Below, in pieces: positions 1 through 5,046 of a stretch of DNA of 5,627 nucleotides. Positions within the stretch are counted from its first letter, which is position 1. Each line of letters starts with the position of its first letter. A model generated the notes under the pieces. That model was not told the origin of the DNA. It did no database searches and saw only the letters and a list, made by a program, of their open reading frames with translations. A program made the position numbers and the translations under genes. Source of the stretch: Phycisphaerales bacterium UBA7812 (lineage in GTDB: Bacteria; Planctomycetota; Phycisphaerae; Phycisphaerales; UBA1924); NCBI GenBank assembly GCA_002480345.1, contig DLBY01000060.1, positions 9,922 to 15,548 of the forward strand, in the 5' to 3' direction.

Positions 1-295
1 CGAGCCGCGCCGCGACGCCGTGCAAACGCACGCCGGGCCTCCCGCTCGCCTCGCGGGTGACCTCCGCGTCGGTCCAGGCGACCCCGCGCGACCAGCCCGT
101 GCCCAGGCACTTGAGGATCGCTTCCTTCGCCGCGAAACGCGCCGCGTAGTGCTCGGTCCGGCGCTTGCCCGATTCCGCGTACGCCCGCTCCGCCTCGGTG
201 AACACGCGCCGCGCGAACCGCTTAGGGTGCCGATCGAGCATCGCCGCGATCCGCGCCACCTCCACCGCGTCGATGCCGTGCCCGATGATCGCCAT
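1..295 (-). CDS. acpS: Holo-[acyl-carrier-protein] synthase, C-terminus cut by window edge
   Basis: The enzyme transfers 4'-phosphopantetheine from coenzyme A to a serine of acyl carrier protein, activating it for fatty acid synthesis in the cytoplasm. Reading from the ATG at 295, 98 codons are present. The N-terminus is MAIIGHGIDAVEVARI, and Asp9 and Glu58 (in RFAAKEAI) fall exactly where the Mg-binding residues of the E. coli enzyme lie. The segment GWSRGVAWTDAEVTREASGR followed by PGVRLHG matches the family's conserved middle. The family is usually about 120-130 residues, so roughly 25-30 residues are missing beyond base 1. A GGGAG Shine-Dalgarno at 308-304 stands 8 bases before the ATG and supports this start. 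It lies 54 bases downstream of the FmdB-like gene, in the same direction, and is probably transcribed with it. The identification is firm; only the end is unknown. Confidence 0.93.
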   Translation of the reverse strand, partial: MAIIGHGIDAVEVARIAAMLDRHPKRFARRVFTEAERAYAESGKRRTEHYAARFAAKEAILKCLGTGWSRGVAWTDAEVTREASGRPGVRLHGVAARL

Positions 296-305
296 GCCGG
301 GTGCT

Positions 306-345
306 CCCGTGGGACGAGCCCCCCCGCGTGCGGGGCGGGCCCACG
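306..345 (-). repeat. Hairpin-forming inverted repeat between the FmdB-like gene and acpS
   Basis: CGTGGG (308-313) pairs with CCCACG (340-345), and an inner stem GCCCC (318-322) pairs with GGGGC (332-336), leaving a G+C-rich loop. No T-run follows on either strand, so this is not a convincing intrinsic terminator. The foot of the stem touches the GGGAG Shine-Dalgarno of acpS (304-308). The left arm CCCGTGGGACGAGC is nearly the same as CCCGTGGGACGGGC at 2893-2906 in the other structured spacer, so both may be copies of one genomic repeat family. Confidence 0.55.
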
Positions 346-349
346 ACGG

Positions 350-700
350 TTACTTCGACGCCGTCTTCGCGGGCTTGGCGTCGCTCTTCGAGGCGTTTGA
401 TTTCGTCTCGGTAGTCTTCGCGGGCTTGGCCTCGGTCTTCTTGGACGAATCGCCCGAGCTCTCTGTCGAGGGCGACGCCGCCTTCTTGTCCGCCTCCGCC
501 TTCTTCTTGTAATCGCTCGATCGGTAATCGGTCTCGTAGAACCCCGAGCCCTTGAACAACACCGCGCCGCCCCCGCTGATCAGTCGCTGCAGCTTGTTCT
601 TGGCGCACGACGGGCACTTCTTCAGCGGGCTCGCCTTGATGGACTGGAACGCCTCCATCTCGTGCCCGCACGCGTCGCAGCGATACTCGTAAGTCGGCAT
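350..700 (-). CDS. FmdB-type zinc-ribbon protein with a lysine-rich tail
   Basis: This 116-residue protein opens with MPTYEYRCDACGHEMEAFQS, the hallmark of the FmdB putative regulatory family. Four cysteines (C8, C11, C29, C32) form two CxxC knuckles for one zinc ribbon. Then comes LISGGGAVLFKGSGFYETDY, the usual second half of the domain (about residues 41-60). From about residue 65 to the end the protein is low-complexity, rich in Lys, Ser, Ala and Thr, and contains AKPAKT twice; this is probably disordered and could bind nucleic acid, which is inference. The ATG at 700 is chosen because the conserved domain starts there; upstream in-frame codons overlap grpE. It begins one base after the grpE stop (TGA-G-ATG), with GGAG at 713-710 as Shine-Dalgarno, so translation is probably coupled. 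FmdB was named from a formamidase/acetamidase regulator, but the real role of most members is unknown. Confidence 0.88.
   Translation of the reverse strand: MPTYEYRCDACGHEMEAFQSIKASPLKKCPSCAKNKLQRLISGGGAVLFKGSGFYETDYRSSDYKKKAEADKKAASPSTESSGDSSKKTEAKPAKTTETKSNASKSDAKPAKTASK
363..430 (-). repeat. 17-base direct repeat inside the FmdB-like tail
   Basis: GTCTTCGCGGGCTTGGC occurs at 363-379 and again at 414-430, 51 bases (17 codons) apart and in the same reading frame. Each copy encodes the AKPAKT stretch of the lysine-rich tail. The identity at DNA level suggests a fairly recent in-frame duplication rather than independent selection for lysine. Confidence 0.8.
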
Positions 701-701
701 C

Positions 702-1436
702 TCAGGCGTCTCCGTTCTCGTCAGCGGGTGAAGCGCCGCCCTGTTCATCCTCGTTCGCCCCACGCTCGTCGCGGACCGCGATGACGACCTTCGCGGGGCG
801 CATCACCCGATCGCCCATCGCGTACCCGGGCGAGCGCGTCTCCACGACCCGTCCGGGCTCGACATTCGTCTGCTCCGTCCGCTCGATCGCCTCGTGCCGC
901 AGCGGGTCGAACTCCGCGCCCGTCGCGGGCTCGATGGGCTGCACGCCCTGGTTGCCCAGCACGCGGAGGAACTCGCTCTTGATCATCTCGACCCCGCCCA
1001 TGACCTGGGCCGCGGTCGCCTTCTCGGGGTCCTGCTTGAGCGCCATGTCGAAGAAATCGAGCACCTGCAGCAGGCTCTGCACGACGCCCATCGACGCGAG
1101 CTCTCGCGACTCGCGCTCGTTCTGCCGCGCCCGGCGCTGGAAGTTCTGATAGTCCGCCCCCAGCCGCTGCAGCGTGTCGAAGTGCTCGTCCCGCTGGGCC
1201 GCGACGATCCGCAGCGCCTCCGCGAAATCCTCGGCGCCCACCGGCACCTCGTCCCCCGAGCGCGCGAGCGACACGATGTCCTCCGCCTCCTCGGGGGTCA
1301 TCCCGCCGGGCTGCTCGGTGTCCGGGTTGGCCTCCGCGCCGCGCTCGGCCTCGCCGGTCTCAGCTCCGGCGTCGGGGCCCGATGTCTCGGGCGATTCGGT
1401 CTCGTTGATCTCGTGCTCGTCTCGCGTGTCACGCAT
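702..1436 (-). CDS. grpE: GrpE, nucleotide exchange factor for DnaK
   Basis: GrpE releases ADP from DnaK and so resets the Hsp70 cycle in the cytoplasm. The 244-residue product is longer than E. coli GrpE (about 197) because of an acidic, disordered N-terminus (residues 1-70, many Glu and Asp) and an acidic C-terminal tail after residue 222. The core is clear: a long helix with ADYQNFQRRARQNERES (about 94-110), then SLLQVLDFFDMAL (121-133), VMGGVEMIKSEFLRVLGNQG (145-164), and the beta-domain signature FDPLRHEAIERTE (176-188) and SPGYAMGDRVMRPAKVVIAV (202-221). The start is the ATG at 1436; its Shine-Dalgarno is weak (only GGA about 8 bases upstream), but no better start precedes the conserved core. 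It lies 50 bases after dnaJ. DnaK itself is not present here, so GrpE must serve a dnaK located elsewhere. Confidence 0.95.
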   Translation of the reverse strand: MRDTRDEHEINETESPETSGPDAGAETGEAERGAEANPDTEQPGGMTPEEAEDIVSLARSGDEVPVGAEDFAEALRIVAAQRDEHFDTLQRLGADYQNFQRRARQNERESRELASMGVVQSLLQVLDFFDMALKQDPEKATAAQVMGGVEMIKSEFLRVLGNQGVQPIEPATGAEFDPLRHEAIERTEQTNVEPGRVVETRSPGYAMGDRVMRPAKVVIAVRDERGANEDEQGGASPADENGDA

Positions 1437-1451
1437 CGCAAGTGTCCAATC

Positions 1452-1468
1452 CCGGGCGGCGTGCCCGG
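1452..1468 (-). other. Small stem-loop in the dnaJ-grpE spacer
   Basis: CCGGGC (1452-1457) pairs perfectly with GCCCGG (1463-1468) across a 5-base loop. It occupies the middle of the 50-base gap between the dnaJ stop (1489-1487) and the grpE start. No T-run follows in the direction of transcription, so termination is unlikely. It could mark an mRNA processing or stability boundary, or be chance in a G+C-rich spacer. Confidence 0.4.
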
Positions 1469-1486
1469 TCTGTCATCAAAGGCTGC

Positions 1487-2641
1487 TCAGGACAGCGCGT
1501 CCTTGATTTTGCTCCAGAAGCCGTGGCTCTCCGGGTTGACCTTGTGGTCCTCGGTCTCCGCAAACTCGCGGAGCAACTGCTCCTGCTTCTTGGTCAGTTT
1601 CTTGGGCGTCTCGATCTTGGTCACGATCACCAGATCGCCCCGGCGTCCGGTGCGCAGGTTGGGCAGCCCCTCGCCGTGCACGCGGAACATCGCGCCGTAC
1701 TGGGTCGCCTTCGGGATCTGCAGCGCGTGCTGCCCCTCCAGCGTCGGCACCTCGACCTCCGCCCCCAGCGTCGCCTGGGTGAACGAGATCGGCATCTCCA
1801 TCAGCAGGTGATCGCCCTCGCGCTCGAACAGGTCGTGGTCCTCCACGCGCACCACCACATGCAGGTCGCCCCGGATGCCATCGCCCCGCGGGCTCTGCTC
1901 GCGAGGCGGGGGCTCCCCCTCCCCCTGCACGCGGATCGCCTGCCCGCTCTGGATCCCCGCGGGGATCTTGACCGTCAGCTTCCGCTTCTTGCTCTGCCGC
2001 CCCTTGCCGCTGCAATCGGGGCACTTCTCCTTGACGATCGTCCCCGTCCCACGGCACGCGGGGCACGCGGTCACCATGCGGAACATCCCGCCCAGACCCG
2101 CCTGCTGCACCTTGCCCTGCCCCCCGCAGGTCGAGCAGGTCTCGGGTGTCGTGCCCGGCTTCGCGCCCGTCCCCGTGCAGGTCCCGCAGACATCGAGCCG
2201 CGTGAACTCCACCTCCCGCGTCGTCCCGCTCAGCACATCGTTCAGCGAAACGCTCACCTCGGTCTCGAGGTCATAGCCGCGCGCCACGCGCTGCCCGCCA
2301 CGCCCGCGACCGCCGAACCCACCGCCGCCGCCACCCCCGAAGATGTCGTTGAACATCGAGAAGATGTCATCCACGTCCATCCGGCTGAAGTCGTGGTGGG
2401 CCGCGCCGCGCCCCTTGAACGCGTCGTGCCCGAACCGGTCGTACTGCGCCCGCTTCTCGGTGTCGCTCAGGATCTCGTACGCCTCGGCGCACTCCTTGAA
2501 CTTCGACTCGGCCTCCGCGTCGTCCGGGTTGCGGTCCGGGTGATACTTCATCGCCAGCCGGCGGTACGCCCGCTTGATCTCGTCCGCATCGGCCGATTTC
2601 TCGACGCCGAGGATCTCGTAGTAGTCGCGTGTGGTGGTCAA
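1487..2641 (-). CDS. dnaJ: DnaJ (Hsp40), type I co-chaperone
   Basis: DnaJ delivers unfolded clients to DnaK and stimulates its ATPase. The 384-residue protein has all type I domains in order: a J domain (1-70) beginning TTTRDYYEILGVEKS, with the essential H34-P35-D36; a Gly/Phe-rich linker (about 71-115) with a run of seven glycines; a zinc domain with four CxxCxGxG motifs (C152/C155, C169/C172, C193/C196, C207/C210); and the C-terminal client-binding domains to the end. Length is normal for the family. The start is a TTG at 2641-2639; no ATG or GTG is possible before the conserved RDYYE, and AGAAGGA lies 9 bases upstream. The TTG overlaps the TGA stop of the CPCC gene as TTGA, so the two are probably translationally coupled. 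grpE follows 50 bases downstream. Family assignment is certain; the TTG start is very likely. Confidence 0.97.
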   Translation of the reverse strand: MTTTRDYYEILGVEKSADADEIKRAYRRLAMKYHPDRNPDDAEAESKFKECAEAYEILSDTEKRAQYDRFGHDAFKGRGAAHHDFSRMDVDDIFSMFNDIFGGGGGGGFGGRGRGGQRVARGYDLETEVSVSLNDVLSGTTREVEFTRLDVCGTCTGTGAKPGTTPETCSTCGGQGKVQQAGLGGMFRMVTACPACRGTGTIVKEKCPDCSGKGRQSKKRKLTVKIPAGIQSGQAIRVQGEGEPPPREQSPRGDGIRGDLHVVVRVEDHDLFEREGDHLLMEMPISFTQATLGAEVEVPTLEGQHALQIPKATQYGAMFRVHGEGLPNLRTGRRGDLVIVTKIETPKKLTKKQEQLLREFAETEDHKVNPESHGFWSKIKDALS

Positions 2642-2844
2642 GGGGATGCGTCCTTCTGCTGTCTGAACTGGTCGCGTGCTTCGTTCAACGACTCAGTGTT
2701 CGCACCGCCACGGTAATCAGGATCCTCGAACTGGACAGGGTCGTCCTCCCAGTTGCATCGAGGACATATCTCGAAGGTGCCGGAACCGGCAGGTTCCGAC
2801 AAACAGAGATGGCCGCAGCATGCACATGCGTGCTTCTCGTCCAT
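2638..2844 (-). CDS. CPCC-family cysteine-rich small protein
   Basis: This 68-residue protein begins MDEKHACACCGHLCLSE and continues GTFEICPRCNWEDDPVQFED and PDYRGGANTESLNEARDQF. That matches, nearly end to end, the small cysteine-rich CPCC family, in which a CPCC knuckle is followed by ICPxCxWEDDP and a GGANxxSLNEAR tail. Here the first knuckle is CACC (C8-C10-C11), with the second pair at C30 and C33, so a zinc ribbon is likely. The family's function is unknown. The ATG at 2844 is chosen because homologues start just before the first knuckle; an in-frame extension to 2982 would translate the structured spacer and is unlikely. There is no clear Shine-Dalgarno: a strong hairpin ends 4 bases before the ATG. 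The stop overlaps the dnaJ TTG. Its G+C is about 58%, below the chaperone genes, so it may be an acquired insert in the cluster. Confidence 0.85.
   Translation of the reverse strand: MDEKHACACCGHLCLSEPAGSGTFEICPRCNWEDDPVQFEDPDYRGGANTESLNEARDQFRQQKDASP
2651..2657 (-). promoter_or_regulatory. Shine-Dalgarno that fixes the TTG start of dnaJ
   Basis: On the minus strand AGAAGGA is followed by 9 bases and then TTG-ACC-ACC. The site lies inside the last codons of the CPCC gene. Its quality and spacing, together with the lack of any other start codon before the J domain, make TTG the start. Confidence 0.75.
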
Positions 2845-2848
2845 AAAT

Positions 2849-2878
2849 CGAGCCCCGCCGGTTTCCCGCCGGGGCTCG
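2849..2878 (-). terminator. Strong GAAA-tetraloop hairpin after groEL, terminator or attenuator
   Basis: CGAGCCCCG (2849-2857) pairs with CGGGGCTCG (2870-2878); after one mismatch, three more pairs close on a 4-base loop (2862-2865) that reads GAAA on the minus strand. The stem is followed in the transcribed direction by ATTTATG, a short T stretch. It fits a Rho-independent terminator for groEL, though the T-run is weak. It stops 4 bases short of the CPCC start codon, so readthrough or attenuation is needed for CPCC-dnaJ-grpE unless they have another promoter. Confidence 0.5.
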
Positions 2879-2889
2879 TGGTGCTCAGG

Positions 2890-2989
2890 CCCCCCGTGGG
2901 ACGGGCTTCCGACCCGCCGCTCCCGACTCTCCCTCTCTCCAGCGGTGGAACGGGGAGCGGGCAGGCGCGCCGCCTGTCCCACGAGGGGG
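2890..2989 (-). repeat. REP-like nested inverted repeat between groEL and the CPCC gene
   Basis: The outer arms are CCCCC (2890-2894) plus CGTGGGAC (2895-2902) on the left and GTCCCACG (2976-2983) plus GGGGG (2985-2989) on the right, with one bulged base; pairing continues inward with GGC/GCC. Nested inside, CCGCTCCC (2917-2924) pairs with GGGAGCGG (2953-2960). Each outer arm can also fold locally: CGGG/CCCG within 2902-2916, and CAGGCG/CGCCTG within 2962-2976. Two small facing hairpins with an inverted outer frame recall paired REP/BIME elements. No coding potential is evident. The spacer sits immediately after the groEL stop. Confidence 0.6.
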
Positions 2990-2997
2990 TGTTTCGA

Positions 2998-4611
2998 TCA
3001 GCTCACCGCGCCCGCGACGGGCCTGGTGTCGTCCTTCAGATCGGTGATCATCACATCCGTGGTCAGCATCAGCCCCGCGACGCTCGCCGCGTTGATCAGG
3101 GCGTTCTTGACGACCAGGGCCGGGTCGATGATGCCCGCCTTGACGAGGTCGACATACTCGCCCGTCGCGGCGTTCAGGCCCTCGTTGGTCGCGCTCTCCA
3201 GCACCGTCTCGACCGCGAGGTCGCCGTCGTAGCCCGCGTTGACCGCGATCTGACGCGCGGGCGACTCGACCGCCCGAAGGACAATCTCGAAGCCCAGCTT
3301 CTCGTCGCCCTTCGCCTTCTTCTTGCCCGCCTCGATCGCCTCGATCGTGCGGAGCAGCGCCACGCCGCCGCCGGGCACATAGCCCTCCTTCGCGGCCGCG
3401 CGGGTCGCGTGCAGCGCGTCGTCGACGAGGTCCTTGTTGGCCTTCTGGGCCTGCTCGGTCGCGCCGCCGACATTGATGATCGCGACGCCGCCCGTGAGCT
3501 TCGCGTGCCGCTCCATGAGCTTCTCGCGGTCATACTCGCTGGTGGACTTCTCGTGCTGGCTCAGGATCTGGTCGGCCCGCGCCTGGATGTCCTTCTTCTT
3601 GCCGAGGCCCTCGATGATCGTCGTGTTGTCCTTGCTGATGACGATCTTCTTGGCGCGCCCCAACTCGCCCACCTCGACCGACTCGAGGCTGCGCCCCAGG
3701 TCCTCGGAGAAGTAGGTCCCCGCGGTCAGCACCGCGAGGTCGCCCAGCATCGCCTTGCGCCGGTCGCCGAACCCCGGCGCCTTCACCGCCGCGACATTCA
3801 GCACGCCGCGGAGTCGGTTGACGACCAGCGCCGCGAGCGCCTCGTTCTCGACATCCTCCGCGATGATCAGCAGCGGCTTGCCGGTGCCCGCGATCTTGTT
3901 GAGCAGCGGGAGCAGGTCGGGCAGGTTCGCGATCTTCTTCTCATAGATCAGGACATACGCGTCCTCGAGGATCGCCTCGCCCGTCTTCGGGTCGGTCATG
4001 AAGTAGGGCGACAGGTAGCCCTTGTCGAACTGCATGCCCTCGGTGTAGTCGAGCGTGGTCTCGGCACTTTTGCCGTCCTCGATCTCGACCACGCCGTCCG
4101 CGCCGACCTTCGCGATCGCTTCGGCGATCAGCTCGCCCACCTCCGCGTTGTGGTTCGACGAGACCGTCGCGACCTTCTTGTAGTCCGCCTTGCCACGGCA
4201 GGGCACCGCCAGCCCGTCGATCGCCTCAGCCGCGACACCCGCGGCGGTGTTGATGCCGCGCTGCAGGTGGACGGGGTTCGCCCCCGCCGCGACATGCTTG
4301 AGGCCCTCGGTGAAGATCGCCTGCGCGAGCACCGTCGCGGTCGTCGTGCCGTCGCCCGCCTTGTCGGCGGTCTTCTTCGCGACCTGGTGCACCATCTTGG
4401 CGCCCATCGACTCGAAGGGCGAGGGCAGCTCGACTTCCTTCGCGACGCTCACGCCGTCCTTGGTCACGCTGGGCCCGCCGTACGACTTCTCGATGACGAC
4501 ATGGCGCCCCGCGGGCCCCATCGTGCACTTCACCGCGTCGGCGAGCTGGTCCACACCCTTCTTCATCTCGAGAAGGGCCTCGGAGTGGTTCATGATCTGT
4601 TTCTGACCCAT
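2998..4611 (-). CDS. groEL: GroEL (Hsp60 chaperonin), tail-less paralogue
   Basis: GroEL forms double seven-membered rings that enclose unfolded proteins under a GroES cap, using ATP. The 537-residue product aligns with E. coli GroEL almost without gaps: D87-G-T-T-T91 and D398 for ATP hydrolysis, D496 for the nucleotide pocket (E. coli D495), hinge glycines G192 and G375, and the hydrophobic apical residues Y199, Y203, F204, L234, L237, L259, L262, V263 and V264 that bind substrate and GroES. So it should be active. Differences: the ATP loop reads TMGPAGR rather than TLGPKGR (A at position 34), the N-terminus is MGQKQIMNHSEALLEMKKG, and the C-terminus stops at TRPVAGAVS with no Gly-Gly-Met tail. 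The ATG at 4611 has GAAGGAG six bases upstream; a second ATG at 4593 lacks one. An in-frame upstream extension to 4674 would translate the heptad repeat and is rejected. groES precedes it by 122 bases. Confidence 0.97.
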   Translation of the reverse strand: MGQKQIMNHSEALLEMKKGVDQLADAVKCTMGPAGRHVVIEKSYGGPSVTKDGVSVAKEVELPSPFESMGAKMVHQVAKKTADKAGDGTTTATVLAQAIFTEGLKHVAAGANPVHLQRGINTAAGVAAEAIDGLAVPCRGKADYKKVATVSSNHNAEVGELIAEAIAKVGADGVVEIEDGKSAETTLDYTEGMQFDKGYLSPYFMTDPKTGEAILEDAYVLIYEKKIANLPDLLPLLNKIAGTGKPLLIIAEDVENEALAALVVNRLRGVLNVAAVKAPGFGDRRKAMLGDLAVLTAGTYFSEDLGRSLESVEVGELGRAKKIVISKDNTTIIEGLGKKKDIQARADQILSQHEKSTSEYDREKLMERHAKLTGGVAIINVGGATEQAQKANKDLVDDALHATRAAAKEGYVPGGGVALLRTIEAIEAGKKKAKGDEKLGFEIVLRAVESPARQIAVNAGYDGDLAVETVLESATNEGLNAATGEYVDLVKAGIIDPALVVKNALINAASVAGLMLTTDVMITDLKDDTRPVAGAVS

Positions 4612-4616
4612 GATTC

Positions 4617-4629
4617 GCTCCTTCGGAGC
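4617..4629 (-). promoter_or_regulatory. groEL Shine-Dalgarno held in a 5-bp hairpin
   Basis: On the minus strand the leader reads GCTCC-GAA-GGAGC followed by GAATC-ATG. The two five-base arms are perfect complements across a 3-base loop, and the right arm carries the GGAG core of the Shine-Dalgarno (GAAGGAG, 4624-4618). Folding would therefore hide the ribosome site; melting would expose it. The Shine-Dalgarno itself is clear; a regulatory role for the hairpin is inference. Confidence 0.6.
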
Positions 4630-4632
4630 AGA

Positions 4633-4724
4633 GGCACTCGGCACTGGGCACGAGGCACTAGTTTTCGATTTCAATACAAGCGGGCATTCCGAGCTCTAGT
4701 GCCTAATGCCTAGTGCCCAGTGCC
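4633..4724 (-). repeat. Two inverted arrays of a 7-base tandem repeat between groES and groEL
   Basis: On the plus strand 4633-4660 is four consecutive heptads: GGCACTC, GGCACTG, GGCACGA, GGCACTA. From 4697 to 4724 come four heptads of the complement: TAGTGCC, TAATGCC, TAGTGCC, CAGTGCC. The arms pair: GGCACTAG (4654-4661) with CTAGTGCC (4696-4703), and GGCACTGGGCAC (4640-4651) with GTGCCCAGTGCC (4713-4724), leaving one heptad looped out. The 34-base loop between them (4662-4695) is A+T-richer. There is no T-run after the stem. The arrangement resembles the short tandem heptanucleotide repeats known from cyanobacterial intergenic regions; any relation is only by analogy. Confidence 0.8.
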
Positions 4725-4733
4725 TGCTCCCTC

Positions 4734-5021
4734 TCAGCCGATGACGCCGAGCAGCTCGGTCTCACGCAGGATCAGGTGCTTCACACCCTTCACCTCGACC
4801 TCGGTGCCCGCGTACTTGCCGTAGACGACGGTGTCGCCATTCTTGACGCTCAGGTCGGCGCGCTTGCCGTTGTCCAGCAGGCGGCCGGGGCCCATCGCGA
4901 CGACCTCGCCCTGGATCGGCTTCTCCTTGCTCGACTCCGGGAGGTACAGACCCGACTCGGTGACGTTCGACTTCTCGATCGGCTTGACGAGGATGCGATC
5001 CTCAAGGGGCTTGACTGCCAT
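4734..5021 (-). CDS. groES: GroES (Hsp10 co-chaperonin)
   Basis: GroES is the heptameric lid of the GroEL chamber. The 95-residue product has the family's exact length and order: MAVKPLEDRILVKPIE at the N-terminus, a mobile loop around residues 17-33 with G24-L25-Y26-L27-P28 at the place where E. coli has its GroEL-contacting G-I-V-L, the roof segment around MGPGRLLDNGKR (43-54), and the C-terminal VKNGDTVVYGKYAGTEVEV core ending LLGVIG. The start at 5021 is supported by GAAGGA at 5033-5028, seven bridging bases before the ATG. It lies 25 bases downstream of the low-G+C membrane-protein gene and 122 bases upstream of the tail-less groEL. With two different GroEL genes around it, this single GroES may serve both. 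No CIRCE operator is visible upstream. Confidence 0.97.
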   Translation of the reverse strand: MAVKPLEDRILVKPIEKSNVTESGLYLPESSKEKPIQGEVVAMGPGRLLDNGKRADLSVKNGDTVVYGKYAGTEVEVKGVKHLILRETELLGVIG

Positions 5022-5046
5022 GATAATTCCTTCGAGTGAAATTGAT

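Noticed and set aside
1442..2716. A 424-codon plus-strand open frame opposite dnaJ
   Set aside because: It is the shadow of dnaJ; the translation is low-complexity Leu/Arg/Ala with no recognisable family and no Shine-Dalgarno context.
2781..2798. CGGAACC-GGCA-GGTTCCG hairpin inside the CPCC gene
   Set aside because: It is a 7-bp stem within conserved coding sequence (EPAGSG) with no positional link to a start or stop, so it is probably incidental.
2845..2982. Longer CPCC protein starting at 2982
   Set aside because: The extra 46 residues come from the inverted-repeat spacer and are Arg/Gly/Pro-rich; CPCC homologues start close to the first cysteine knuckle.
4633..4661. Possible CIRCE operator, since GCACTC occurs before groEL
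   Set aside because: CIRCE needs TTAGCACTC-N9-GAGTGCTAA. Here GCACTC is part of the heptad array and no matching GAGTGC half at nine bases exists.
4612..4674. Longer GroEL start at 4674
   Set aside because: It would add 21 residues encoded by the heptad repeat, with no ribosome site and no family support; the ATG at 4611 has an excellent Shine-Dalgarno.
2629..4713. A 694-codon open frame on the plus strand opposite groEL
   Set aside because: It is antisense to a fully convincing groEL, its product is Arg/Leu/Asp-rich without any domain, and long antisense frames are common opposite G+C-rich genes.
4633..4724. CRISPR-like array
   Set aside because: The 7-base units are contiguous with no spacers and the two halves are inverted; no cas gene is present.
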